A stretch of DNA of 15,357 nt from Lachnospiraceae bacterium (GTDB lineage: Bacteria > Bacillota > Clostridia > Lachnospirales > Lachnospiraceae). The notes under the pieces are model-generated. The model saw nothing but the letters and a program-made list of their open reading frames with translations, made no database searches and was not told where the DNA came from. The DNA lies in the NCBI GenBank assembly GCA_015057205.1, contig SVEW01000052.1, forward strand, positions 1 to 15,357, read 5' to 3'. This document shows, piece after piece, positions 6,541-15,235 of the stretch (its first letter is position 1; every line of letters starts with the position of its first letter). The position numbers and the translations under genes were made by a program.

Positions 6541-9372
6541 CTATTTCAGCATTCGCTTTAAATACTGCCCTGTATATGATGTCGGGTTCTCTGCCACTTC
6601 CTCCGGTGTTCCGGAAGCAATTACCATGCCACCTCCGTCGCCGCCTTCCGGTCCCATGTCAATAATATAGTCCGCCGTTTTTATAACATCCAGATTGTGT
6701 TCAATTACCACTACTGTATTTCCACCCTCTGTAAGTTTGCGCAAAATATCCACCAACTTGTGCACATCCGCAAAATGAAGTCCCGTTGTCGGCTCATCTA
6801 ATACATAAATCGTCTTTCCCGTACTTCGACGGCTCAATTCCGTAGCCAGTTTAATACGCTGCGCCTCACCGCCGGATAACGTGGTTGAAGGCTGTCCCAA
6901 ACGGATGTAGGATAATCCCACATCGTACAACGTCTGAATCTTGCGCTTAATAGATGGCACATTCTCAAAAAAGACCAACGCCTCTTCTACCGTCATGTCC
7001 AGCACCTCATAAATATTCTTGCCTTTATAACGCACTTCCAATGTCTCACGGTTGTATCGCTTACCGCCGCACACTTCGCATGGTACATATACATCCGGAA
7101 GAAAATGCATCTCAATTTTTAAAATTCCATCTCCGGAACATGCCTCGCAACGTCCGCCCTTCACATTGAAGCTAAATCGACCCTTCTTGTAGCCTCGCGC
7201 CTTAGCATCCGCCGTTGCTGCAAACAAATCGCGAATCATATCAAATACGCCGGTATAGGTTGCAGGATTGCTTCGTGGCGTCCTTCCGATTGGCGACTGG
7301 TCGATATCAATAATCTTATCTAGCTGTTCCACGCCGTCAATTCCATCATGCAATCCCGGCATAGTACGCGCACGATTCAACTTCTTAGCCAATGCCTTGT
7401 GCAAAATTTCATTCGTCAATGAACTCTTACCGGAGCCGGAAACACCGGTCACGCAGGTAAAAACGCCCAGCGGAATCTGTACATCAATATTCCGCAAATT
7501 GTTCTGTCGTGCCCCCCGAATCGTTAAATACCCCGTAGGCTTATTACGCACTTTCGGAACCGGAATCTGAATACGTCCACTTAAATAGGCACCGGTTATG
7601 GAATCCGGATTGGCCATAATCTCCTCAGCCGTCCCCGTAGCAACCACTTCTCCACCATGTTCACCGGCTCGTGGTCCAATATCCACAATGTAATCCGCCT
7701 GCCGCATAGTATCCTCATCATGTTCCACCACAAGCAATGTATTTCCCAAATCACGCAGATGGCACAAGGTAGCCAGCAATTTATCGTTGTCTCTCTGGTG
7801 AAGCCCAATACTCGGCTCATCCAGAATGTAAGCCACTCCAACCAGACCGGATCCCACCTGGGTAGCCAGTCGAATTCGTTGTGCTTCTCCACCGGACAGT
7901 GTTGCCGTAGCTCTTGCAAGAGACAAATATTCCAGGCCCACATCCATCAAAAACTGAATACGTGCCCGAATCTCTTTCAAAATCTGAGCACCTATTCGTT
8001 GCTGTTGTTGTGTCAGATCCAGCTCACTCATGTATTGATGCAACTGCTTAATGGACATAATGGTAGTTTCATAAATATTCTTATCTCCCACCGTAACCGC
8101 CAGAGACTCCCGTTTCAAACGTTGCCCACGACAGGCCGCGCATGGCGTAATATTCATATACTGCTCATATTCTTTCTTCATCATCTCCGAGCCCGTCTCA
8201 CGGTAGCGTCTCTCTTCATTGCGAATCAGCCCCTCAAATGCCACATCATAGGTCCCCTCGCCTCGTTGCCCTTTATAATGCACCTTCACTTCTCTGCCGC
8301 CGGTACCATTTGCCAACATATCCTGTATATCCGCAGGCAGCTGATTATAAGGCGTATCCAAGCTAAAGTTATATTCCTCTGCCAGTGCTGCCAAAAGCGC
8401 ATGGGTAAAGCTCTTAGCATCCGATGAAGACTGCCAGCCCATAGCCTGAATCGCTCCTTCATTAAGACTCAGGGCACGATCCGGAACCATCAGGTCCATA
8501 TCAAATTCCATCTTGTACCCCAATCCTGCACATACCGGGCACGCCCCAAAGGGGTTATTAAAAGAAAAGCTTCTCGGTTCTACCTCACTTATGCTTGTAC
8601 CGCAATCCGGGCAGGCAAAACTCTGAGAAAACTGCATTGGCTCTCCTCCAATTACATCCACTGTCATCAACCCGTTAGCCAATCCCAACGTATTCTCTAC
8701 CGAATCCGTAAGTCGCTTCTCAATCCCCGGTCTTACAACCAAACGGTCAACTACAATTTCAATGTTGTGCTTAATATTCTTCTCAAGACGAATCTCTTCT
8801 GTCACCTCATACTGGTTACCATCTACAATCAGACGCACATAGCCACTCTTCTTTGCACGTTCAAAAACCTTCTGATGTTCGCCCTTACGGCCACGCACCA
8901 CCGGTGCCAGCAACTGAAATTTGGTTCCTTCCGGCAGCTTCATAATCTGATCCACCATCTGATCCACTGTCTGCTTAGCTATCACACGGCCACAATCCGG
9001 GCAATGCACTACACCCACTCTTGCATAAAGCAAACGGAAATAGTCGTAAATCTCCGTTACCGTTCCAACCGTGGAACGGGGATTCCGATTCGTCGACTTC
9101 TGATCTATGGATATCGCCGGTGAAAGTCCTTCTATCTTCTCCACATTCGGCTTCTCCATCTGCCCCAAAAACTGACGTGCATAAGAAGACAACGACTCCA
9201 TATAGCGCCTCTGTCCTTCTGCATAAATCGTATCAAAAGCTAAAGACGACTTCCCGGAACCACTTAGTCCCGTCAAAACCACAAACGCATCACGCGGAAT
9301 ATCCACGTCAATATTCTTCAGATTGTGCTCATTTGCCCCCCGAATTTTAATAAATTTCTTTGTATCACTCAT
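6541..9372 (-). CDS. uvrA: Excinuclease ABC subunit A
   Basis: UvrA, the ATPase of nucleotide excision repair that finds helix-distorting lesions as a dimer and loads UvrB. 943 residues, full length. Seen in order: Walker A GLSGSGKS at 35-42; CPDC at 124-127; first zinc module C254/C257/C278/C281; first ABC signature LSGGEAQRI at 492-500 and Walker B ILDEP at 516-520; second Walker A GVSGSGKS at 643-650; second zinc finger C742/C745/C765/C768; second signature LSGGEAQRI at 832-840 and Walker B VLDEP at 857-861. Both ATPase halves look intact. The ATG at 9372 overlaps the uvrB end by 8 bp (ATGAGTGA), and AGAGGA lies 9 bases upstream inside uvrB, so the two are translated together from the uvrB promoter. 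No resistance-type UvrA features are seen. Confidence 0.99.
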   Translation of the reverse strand: MSDTKKFIKIRGANEHNLKNIDVDIPRDAFVVLTGLSGSGKSSLAFDTIYAEGQRRYMESLSSYARQFLGQMEKPNVEKIEGLSPAISIDQKSTNRNPRSTVGTVTEIYDYFRLLYARVGVVHCPDCGRVIAKQTVDQMVDQIMKLPEGTKFQLLAPVVRGRKGEHQKVFERAKKSGYVRLIVDGNQYEVTEEIRLEKNIKHNIEIVVDRLVVRPGIEKRLTDSVENTLGLANGLMTVDVIGGEPMQFSQSFACPDCGTSISEVEPRSFSFNNPFGACPVCAGLGYKMEFDMDLMVPDRALSLNEGAIQAMGWQSSSDAKSFTHALLAALAEEYNFSLDTPYNQLPADIQDMLANGTGGREVKVHYKGQRGEGTYDVAFEGLIRNEERRYRETGSEMMKKEYEQYMNITPCAACRGQRLKRESLAVTVGDKNIYETTIMSIKQLHQYMSELDLTQQQQRIGAQILKEIRARIQFLMDVGLEYLSLARATATLSGGEAQRIRLATQVGSGLVGVAYILDEPSIGLHQRDNDKLLATLCHLRDLGNTLLVVEHDEDTMRQADYIVDIGPRAGEHGGEVVATGTAEEIMANPDSITGAYLSGRIQIPVPKVRNKPTGYLTIRGARQNNLRNIDVQIPLGVFTCVTGVSGSGKSSLTNEILHKALAKKLNRARTMPGLHDGIDGVEQLDKIIDIDQSPIGRTPRSNPATYTGVFDMIRDLFAATADAKARGYKKGRFSFNVKGGRCEACSGDGILKIEMHFLPDVYVPCEVCGGKRYNRETLEVRYKGKNIYEVLDMTVEEALVFFENVPSIKRKIQTLYDVGLSYIRLGQPSTTLSGGEAQRIKLATELSRRSTGKTIYVLDEPTTGLHFADVHKLVDILRKLTEGGNTVVVIEHNLDVIKTADYIIDMGPEGGDGGGMVIASGTPEEVAENPTSYTGQYLKRMLK

Positions 9373-11356
9373 GTTTCATTTCCTCTATCATCTTACGAAG
9401 TTCCAACATCTTATCACGCAATTGCGCAGCGGCCTCGAAGTTCAAATCTGCCGCCGCACGATTCATCTGCTTCTTCACATCTGCAATACACTTCTCCAAT
9501 TCTTTCACATCCATAGACTCCGGATCCTTCTCGAAACGCATCTCTTCTTCCGCCACCCGCTTGGTAATACTAATCAGTTCACGCACTGCCTTCTTAATGG
9601 TGGTCGGCGTGATATTGTGTTCTTCATTATATGCCATCTGAATCTTCCGCCTACGTTCTGTCTCCTCTATGGCTACCCGCATGGAATCTGTAATAGAATC
9701 TGCGTACATAATAACATGGCCTTCGCTGTTACGGGCCGCACGTCCGATTGTCTGAATCAGAGACGTCTCCGAACGCAAAAACCCTTCCTTATCCGCATCC
9801 AAAATCGCCACCAGCGTAATCTCCGGAATATCCAGCCCTTCTCGCAAAAGGTTAATGCCCACAAGCACATCAAATACCCCGAGTCGTAAATCCCGAATAA
9901 TCTCAGCTCGCTCCATGGTATCAATATCCGAATGCAGGTATTTCACCTTCACACTAACCTCTCGCAAATAATCTGTAAGGTCCTCTGCCATCTTCTTCGT
10001 CAGCGTTGTCACCAGCACCTTGTTGCCCTTCTTCGTTTCCTTGCGAATCTCCGCCAGCAAATCATCAATCTGCCCTTCCACCGGTCGCACACTCACCTCA
10101 GGATCTAATAGCCCCGTAGGTCGAATAATCTGCTCTGTACGCAAAAGCTCATGTTCCTCTTCGTAGTCATTCGGCGTTGCAGATACAAATAACATCTGGT
10201 CTATCTTAGACTCAAATTCGCCAAAATTCAATGGACGGTTATCTTTCGCCGACGGAAGACGGAATCCATAATCCACCAGCGTTGTCTTACGCGACTGATC
10301 ACCAGCATACATTCCGCGAATCTGCGGGATTGTAATATGCGATTCATCTACTATAATCAGAAAATCATCTTTAAAATAATCCATCAGCGTGAAAGGCGGC
10401 TGCCCGGGTTTCAATCCTGATAAGTGCCTGGAATAATTCTCGATTCCCGAGCAAAATCCCGTTTCCCGAATCATTTCCACATCGAAATTGGTTCTCTCAG
10501 AAATGCGTTGAGCCTCGAGTAATTTATCTTCACTCTTGAAATACTTCACCCTTTCTTCCAACTCGTCCAAAATATCCTTCGTTGCCCCCATAATCTTCTC
10601 TCTGGGAATAACATAATGGGATGCCGGAAAAATTGCAGCATGCTCCAATCGCGCCTTTACCTCTCCGGTCAGCACATCCACCTCCGTAATCCGGTCAATC
10701 TCATCTCCAAAAAACTCCACCCGGATTGCACTATCCCCGTAATCCGCCGGAAATACTTCAAGCACATCCCCGCGCACCCGGAAGGTTCCCCGCTTAAAAT
10801 CCATCTCATTCCGATCGTACTGGATGTCAATCAACTCACGAATCACATCATCCCGATCCTTCTGCATCCCCGGCCGCAACGATACCATCATATTAAAGTA
10901 ATCCTCAGGGCTGCCCAAACCGTAAATACAGGAAACCGACGAAACCACAATTACGTCTCGTCGCTCCGACAAGGACGCCGTAGCGGACAATCTCAGCTTA
11001 TCAATCTCTTCATTAATGGAAGAATCCTTCTCAATATAAGTATCCGTTGAGGGCACATACGCCTCCGGTTGGTAATAATCATAATAGCTCACGAAATATT
11101 CCACCGCATTCTCCGGAAAAAACTCCTTCATCTCACCATAGAGCTGTCCCGCCAATGTCTTATTATGGGAAATAATCAACGTAGGCTTATTCAATGCGGC
11201 TATCACATTCGCCATGGTAAACGTCTTACCACTTCCCGTAACGCCAAGTAACGTCTGAAATTGATTCCCCTCCTGGAACCCCTTCACCAGCTCCGCAATA
11301 GCCCTTGGCTGGTCCCCGGTAGGCTTGTATTCCGAATGCAGTTTAAACCGATTCAT
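9365..11356 (-). CDS. uvrB: Excinuclease ABC subunit B
   Basis: UvrB, the helicase-like core subunit of nucleotide excision repair that verifies the lesion handed over by UvrA and recruits UvrC. 663 residues, full length. Seen: Walker A GVTGSGKT at 38-45; the tyrosine-rich beta-hairpin region YYDYYQPEAYVPSTDTYIEK at about 91-110; the DEAD-box-like VDESH segment around 335; helicase motifs QTIGRAARN near the end of the second core domain; and the C-terminal UVR domain (about 617-652) that contacts UvrC. ATG at 11356; a strong AAAGGGGG lies 12 bases upstream, a longer than usual gap, but no alternative start exists in frame. Upstream are an extended -10 promoter and a candidate LexA box, fitting SOS induction as known for uvrB of B. 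subtilis. uvrC is not in the window. Confidence 0.99.
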   Translation of the reverse strand: MNRFKLHSEYKPTGDQPRAIAELVKGFQEGNQFQTLLGVTGSGKTFTMANVIAALNKPTLIISHNKTLAGQLYGEMKEFFPENAVEYFVSYYDYYQPEAYVPSTDTYIEKDSSINEEIDKLRLSATASLSERRDVIVVSSVSCIYGLGSPEDYFNMMVSLRPGMQKDRDDVIRELIDIQYDRNEMDFKRGTFRVRGDVLEVFPADYGDSAIRVEFFGDEIDRITEVDVLTGEVKARLEHAAIFPASHYVIPREKIMGATKDILDELEERVKYFKSEDKLLEAQRISERTNFDVEMIRETGFCSGIENYSRHLSGLKPGQPPFTLMDYFKDDFLIIVDESHITIPQIRGMYAGDQSRKTTLVDYGFRLPSAKDNRPLNFGEFESKIDQMLFVSATPNDYEEEHELLRTEQIIRPTGLLDPEVSVRPVEGQIDDLLAEIRKETKKGNKVLVTTLTKKMAEDLTDYLREVSVKVKYLHSDIDTMERAEIIRDLRLGVFDVLVGINLLREGLDIPEITLVAILDADKEGFLRSETSLIQTIGRAARNSEGHVIMYADSITDSMRVAIEETERRRKIQMAYNEEHNITPTTIKKAVRELISITKRVAEEEMRFEKDPESMDVKELEKCIADVKKQMNRAAADLNFEAAAQLRDKMLELRKMIEEMKHE

Positions 11357-11392
11357 GGATTCTATTGTCCCCCTTTCCGTTTAAGTATATCC

Positions 11393-11401
11393 ATTATATC
11401 A
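11393..11401 (-). promoter_or_regulatory. Extended -10 promoter of uvrB-uvrA
   Basis: The minus strand reads TGATATAAT, a perfect extended -10 element (TGn then TATAAT at 11393-11398). The -35 region is poor (TGTACT at 17 bp), which is common when TGn is present. The predicted start near 11386 gives a leader of about 30 bases. A weaker TATACT lies at 11384-11389. Confidence 0.65.
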
Positions 11402-11406
11402 TATAT

Positions 11407-11445
11407 AAAAAGAAAAGTACAGAACAAACATTCGATGTCCTGTAC
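11407..11445 (-). terminator. Rho-independent terminator of secA-amidase
   Basis: On the minus strand a 10-bp stem GTACAGGACA / TGTTCTGTAC (one G-U pair) with a 9-base loop is followed directly by TTTTCTTTTT. It begins 6 bases past the amidase stop codon. Its 3' part overlaps the uvrB promoter region. Confidence 0.85.
11421..11434 (-). promoter_or_regulatory. Candidate LexA (SOS) operator before uvrB
   Basis: The minus strand reads CGAATGTTTGTTCT, which agrees with the B. subtilis LexA box CGAACRNRYGTTYC at 11 of 14 positions, keeping the CGAA and GTTC half-sites. It lies over the -35 region of the uvrB promoter, where a repressor would block polymerase. It also forms part of the terminator loop and 3' arm of the amidase transcript. 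LexA control of uvrBA is established in B. subtilis; here it is inferred. Confidence 0.5.
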
Positions 11446-11451
11446 CTATCC

Positions 11452-12234
11452 TCATTTTTTCGTAATGTAATTGCAAAAACCTTTCGCAATCGCTTTCGCT
11501 AATTGTGCCTGGTAATCCTCCGCACACATATTGCGTAATTCGGCCTTATTACTCATGTAGCCGATTTCCAGCAAAACAGCTTGCATCTTCGTATCTCGCA
11601 ACACTTGAAAATTACCATATTTACTCTCCAGTGCTACAATGCCGTCAGCTTTCACTGCAGCAACCAATGCATCCGAAAAGGCAACGCTCTCATCGTCATA
11701 ATAGTAGCTTTCAAATCCATGTATCGACGTATCCTCTGTGTAAGAATTGCAATGAACACTAATAAAATAGTCTACCTTTGCACGATTGGCCATCATCCCC
11801 CGCTTCTTAAGCCGTGGATAATGCGAATCATCCTTGCGCGTCATTAAAACCTTCGCACCATTCTTCTTAAGTTCATCACGCAACTTCAGAGAAACCGCCA
11901 ACGTGATATCTTTTTCCATGATATCATCCACCACGCACCCCGGCACGCGTTGTCCGTGTCCCGGATCAATCATCACCGAAATTCCCCTGGCAATACCTTC
12001 TGCTTCTGTTTCTTTCGCAGCTTCAGAAATACTCTCCACTTTCGTCTGTGTCTTGCCTTTCGAACTACCGGTATCAGAAGCTGTCAGAATTCCGAACAGC
12101 TTCACACCAAGGAACGAAACACCGCCAAGAAACAATAAAATCCCCAACATAATGCCGGCTGCGATTCCATATTCTTTTAACTGCTGTTGACGCTGATAGC
12201 GGCGTCTTCGCTCTCTTCTATCTAATCCGTTCAC
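11452..12234 (-). CDS. Membrane-anchored N-acetylmuramoyl-L-alanine amidase
   Basis: Zinc-dependent amidase (Amidase_3 type) that cuts the bond between muramic acid and the stem peptide in peptidoglycan. 260 residues: a very basic cytoplasmic start (RRERRRR within 6-12), one hydrophobic segment at about 23-50 that anchors it with the catalytic part outside, a Ser/Thr/Lys/Glu-rich linker (51-82), then the catalytic domain. Likely zinc and catalytic residues are H93 in DPGHG, E107 in EKDITL, H161 in SVHCNS and E223 in LLEIGYMSN; all are present. Start is GTG at 12234 with only a weak AGG upstream, 8 bp after the secA stop, so it is probably translated by coupling or reinitiation. It resembles CwlD-type enzymes in size and anchor, but a sporulation role cannot be claimed. 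No cell-wall-binding repeats are present. Confidence 0.93.
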   Translation of the reverse strand: MNGLDRRERRRRYQRQQQLKEYGIAAGIMLGILLFLGGVSFLGVKLFGILTASDTGSSKGKTQTKVESISEAAKETEAEGIARGISVMIDPGHGQRVPGCVVDDIMEKDITLAVSLKLRDELKKNGAKVLMTRKDDSHYPRLKKRGMMANRAKVDYFISVHCNSYTEDTSIHGFESYYYDDESVAFSDALVAAVKADGIVALESKYGNFQVLRDTKMQAVLLEIGYMSNKAELRNMCAEDYQAQLAKAIAKGFCNYITKK

Positions 12235-12242
12235 CTATGAAC

Positions 12243-14810
12243 CTACGCTTTTCTTCCACAACACTGTTTGTACTTCTTGCCGCTTCCGCATGGGCACGGG
12301 TCATTCGGATATACCTTTGCATGGTTACGCTTCTTCGGCGCCTTCACACCGGTATCATCTTTATTGGTTCCGGTAACCTTCGCCACCTGCTCACGCTCCA
12401 CTTTCTGCTCCACCTTAATGTGCAACAGTAATTTAACGGTATCTTCCTGAATACCTGCTGTCATGGCATCAAACATATCATAACCGATGTTCTTGTATTC
12501 AACCAACGGATCTCTCTGTCCGTACGCCTGAAGTCCAATACCCTGACGCAGCTGATCCATATCATCAATGTGATCCATCCACTTGCGGTCAATAACCTTT
12601 AGCAAAATCACACGTTCTAATTCACGAATAGCCTCTTCATCCGGGAATTCTTGTTCTTTGTCCTCGTATAATTTCTTTACACGTTCTTTCAACTCAGAAA
12701 CAAATTCCTGAACACCCTTTCCTTTCACATCCGATGATGTAATCGGTGCCATCGGGAAAATCGGCAACAATAATTCATTTAACTCTTTCAAATCCCACTC
12801 TTCGCTGTTGGCGATAGCACCAATACACATATTACATTGGGCATCCACCACATCTTCCAACATTGCAAAAATGGAATCGCGCATGCTCTCACCCTCCAGA
12901 ACGCGACGACGTTCCTTGTAAATGATTTCACGCTGCTCATTCATAACCTGGTCATACTCTAACAAATTCTTACGAATTCCGAAGTTATTACCTTCTATCT
13001 TCTGCTGAGCCTTCAAAATTGCATTGGACAACATATTATGCTGAATTGGTTCATTCTCCGGAACGCCCACTGCATTGAACATACCTATCAAACGTTCAGA
13101 ACCAAACAAACGCATCAAATCGTCTTCCAAAGAAATAAAGAACTTGGATTCACCCGGGTCACCCTGTCGTCCGGAACGACCACGTAACTGGTTGTCAATA
13201 CGACGAGACTCATGACGTTCGGTACCAATAATCTTCAAACCACCTGCTGCCTTTGCCTCTTCATCCAACTTAATATCGGTACCACGACCTGCCATGTTGG
13301 TAGCAATGGTAACCGCACCGTGTTGTCCGGCCTGTGCTACAATCTCAGCTTCCTGCTCGTGGAATTTTGCATTCAACACATTATGTGGAATTCCCTGTCT
13401 GCGCAACAGCGCACTCAGTTCTTCCGATGCCTCGATGGTAATGGTACCAACCAAAACAGGCTGTCCCTTCTCATGAGACATACGAATCTCTTCCACAACC
13501 TCATGAAGTTTCTCTTTGTGTGTCTTATATACGGAATCCTCGTGGTCAATTCGAATCACCGGACGGTTCGTCGGGATTTCAATAACATCCATTCCGTAAA
13601 TATCACGAAACTCTTTCTCTTCGGTCAAAGCCGTACCGGTCATACCGGCCTTCTTTGTATATTTATTGAAAAAGTTCTGGAAGGTAATGGTTGCAAGTGT
13701 CTTACTCTCACGTTTCACCTTTACATGCTCTTTCGCCTCAATTGCCTGATGTAATCCGTCAGAATAACGACGTCCCGGCATAATACGTCCGGTAAACTCA
13801 TCAACAATTAAAACCTCATCATCTTTTACCACGTAATCCTGATCACGGAACATTAAATTATGTGCACGCAATGCCAAAATCACATTGTGCTGAATCTCCA
13901 AATTCTCTGCATCTGCAAGGTTATCAATCTTAAAGAAATTCTCAACCTTCTTCACACCTTCTGCAGTCAGGTTCACAACCTTGTCCTTCTCGTTTACAAT
14001 GAAGTCCCCGGTCTCTTCCTGAATCACACCCATCAAAGCATCCATCTTGGTGTAGTCTGCCAAATCCTCACCACGGGTCATCTGTCTTGCCAAAATGTCA
14101 CATGCTTCGTATAATTTGGTCGATTTACCACTCTGGCCGGAAATAATCAGCGGTGTACGCGCCTCATCAATCAATACAGAGTCGACCTCGTCGATAATTA
14201 CATAATTCAGCTCACGCTGTACCAACTGCTCCTGATAAATAACCATGTTATCACGCAAATAATCAAAGCCCAGTTCATTATTCGTAATATACGTTATATC
14301 ACAATTATATGCTTCCTGTCTTTCATCATGATCCATGCTGTTTAAAACAACACCAACGGAAAGTCCTAAAAACTCATGAACTTTTCCCATTTCCTCAGCA
14401 TCACGGGCTGCCAGATAATCATTGACCGTAACCACATGAACGCCCTTACCTTCCAGTGCATTCAAATAGGAAGGCATAGTTGCTACCAACGTCTTACCTT
14501 CACCGGTCTTCATCTCGGAAATTCGACCCTGGTGAAGTACTATACCGCCGATCAACTGTACGCGGTACGGCTCAAGTCCAATAGCACGCTTTGCAGCTTC
14601 TCGCACTGTTGCAAATGCTTCTACCAAAAGATCATCCAGTGTTTCTCCATTTGCCAATCGTTCTTTAAATTCAACCGTCTTATGACGTAATTCTTCATCG
14701 GTTAGTTCCTGCATACTCGGGCGAAGTGCTTCAATCTTATCTACCAACGGATAGATTCTCTTAAGTTCGCGCTCGCTATGCGTTCCAAAAATACTTGTAA
14801 TTAAGCTCAT
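12243..14810 (-). CDS. secA: Preprotein translocase ATPase SecA
   Basis: SecA, the motor that pushes unfolded precursor proteins through SecYEG using ATP. 855 residues, within the usual range. Seen: Walker A MKTGEGKT at about 97-104; VIIDEVDSVLIDEARTPLI at about 203-221 (Walker B); the preprotein cross-linking domain; the second nucleotide-binding fold with TNMAGRGTDIKL and the QLRGRSGRQGDPG arginine-finger region; the helical wing and scaffold domains; and the C-terminal zinc motif with C839, C841, C850 and C851, which binds SecB or ribosomes in other bacteria. ATG at 14810, AGGAG 8 bases upstream. A good promoter precedes it. prfB, which often follows secA in Firmicutes, is absent; an amidase takes that place. 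It is the housekeeping SecA by length and completeness; no SecA2 features. Confidence 0.99.
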   Translation of the reverse strand: MSLITSIFGTHSERELKRIYPLVDKIEALRPSMQELTDEELRHKTVEFKERLANGETLDDLLVEAFATVREAAKRAIGLEPYRVQLIGGIVLHQGRISEMKTGEGKTLVATMPSYLNALEGKGVHVVTVNDYLAARDAEEMGKVHEFLGLSVGVVLNSMDHDERQEAYNCDITYITNNELGFDYLRDNMVIYQEQLVQRELNYVIIDEVDSVLIDEARTPLIISGQSGKSTKLYEACDILARQMTRGEDLADYTKMDALMGVIQEETGDFIVNEKDKVVNLTAEGVKKVENFFKIDNLADAENLEIQHNVILALRAHNLMFRDQDYVVKDDEVLIVDEFTGRIMPGRRYSDGLHQAIEAKEHVKVKRESKTLATITFQNFFNKYTKKAGMTGTALTEEKEFRDIYGMDVIEIPTNRPVIRIDHEDSVYKTHKEKLHEVVEEIRMSHEKGQPVLVGTITIEASEELSALLRRQGIPHNVLNAKFHEQEAEIVAQAGQHGAVTIATNMAGRGTDIKLDEEAKAAGGLKIIGTERHESRRIDNQLRGRSGRQGDPGESKFFISLEDDLMRLFGSERLIGMFNAVGVPENEPIQHNMLSNAILKAQQKIEGNNFGIRKNLLEYDQVMNEQREIIYKERRRVLEGESMRDSIFAMLEDVVDAQCNMCIGAIANSEEWDLKELNELLLPIFPMAPITSSDVKGKGVQEFVSELKERVKKLYEDKEQEFPDEEAIRELERVILLKVIDRKWMDHIDDMDQLRQGIGLQAYGQRDPLVEYKNIGYDMFDAMTAGIQEDTVKLLLHIKVEQKVEREQVAKVTGTNKDDTGVKAPKKRNHAKVYPNDPCPCGSGKKYKQCCGRKA

Positions 14811-14843
14811 CTGCTATTCTCCTAACTTCGCTACAATAACAGT

Positions 14844-14872
14844 ATTGTACCACCTTCCGTGATTTTGGACAA
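14844..14872 (-). promoter_or_regulatory. Sigma-A promoter of secA
   Basis: Minus strand: -35 TTGTCC (14867-14872) and -10 TACAAT (14844-14849) with an ideal 17-bp spacer. The start should fall near 14837, giving a leader of about 27 bases ending in the AGGAG site of secA. Confidence 0.7.
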
Positions 14873-14892
14873 CTAAAATTATCAAATCTTTG

Positions 14893-14921
14893 TGGAAAAT
14901 ATGTATTTTCTATGATATACT
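14893..14921 (+). promoter_or_regulatory. Promoter of the TSCPD-protein gene
   Basis: Plus strand: extended -10 TGATATACT (TATACT at 14916-14921) with a weak -35 TGGAAA at 14893-14898, spacer 17 bp. An inverted repeat GAAAATATGTATTTTC (14895-14910) covers the -35 and spacer and could be an operator. The predicted start near 14928 gives a leader of about 48 bases. Confidence 0.6.
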
Positions 14922-14943
14922 AGCGTGGAGTGTAAATAAAAAT

Positions 14944-14957
14944 AAAGAATATTCTTT
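14944..14957. repeat. Perfect 14-bp palindrome in the TSCPD gene leader
   Basis: AAAGAATATTCTTT is fully self-complementary and ends 2 bases before the AGGAGGG ribosome binding site (14959-14965). It could be a protein binding site placed just after the start of transcription. Too short in loop to form a good RNA hairpin. Confidence 0.5.
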
Positions 14958-14975
14958 CAGGAGGGTACACAAATC

Positions 14976-15227
14976 ATGGAACATTTTACTTATACAACAT
15001 CCGGCACCTGCTCAAGACAAATTGATTTTGATATGGAAGACGGTGTCCTTCATAATGTGGTATTTACCGGTGGTTGCGACGGCAATTTAAAGGCCATTGG
15101 CAAGCTTGTAGAAGGCAAGAAAGCCGAAGAAGTTATGGAACTTCTTTCCGGCAATACCTGTGGTGGAAAAGCCACCAGCTGCGGTGACCAGTTAAGTCGT
15201 GCTTGCAAACAGGCACTCGGCGCTTAA
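14976..15227 (+). CDS. Small TSCPD-domain protein with conserved cysteines
   Basis: 83-residue protein of the TSCPD-domain family (matching my memory of the TIGR03905 four-cysteine group), of unknown function. The TSCPD domain was named from the C-terminal part of B12-dependent ribonucleotide reductases. Seen: cysteines at 12, 34, 62, 69 and 77, in the settings SGTCS, GGCDGNLKAIGKLVEG, NTCGGKATSCGDQL and ACKQAL. The spacing suggests metal or iron-sulfur binding, or redox chemistry, but this is inference. No signal peptide or membrane segment, so it is probably cytoplasmic. ATG at 14976; a strong AGGAGGG lies 10 bases upstream. It stands alone on the plus strand, divergent from secA, with its own promoter and two nearby palindromes. 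The group II intron begins about 5 bases past its stop, and no terminator is visible before it. Confidence 0.9.
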   Translation: MEHFTYTTSGTCSRQIDFDMEDGVLHNVVFTGGCDGNLKAIGKLVEGKKAEEVMELLSGNTCGGKATSCGDQLSRACKQALGA

Positions 15228-15235
15228 TCACAATC

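Noticed and set aside
7657..8427. Long plus-strand open frame opposite uvrA (256 codons)
   Set aside because: It is antisense to well-conserved uvrA coding sequence, lacks a ribosome binding site and has no family-like motif; it follows from the codon use of uvrA.
13212..13754. Plus-strand open frame opposite secA (180 codons)
   Set aside because: Lies fully inside secA, with no start signal and no recognisable domain.
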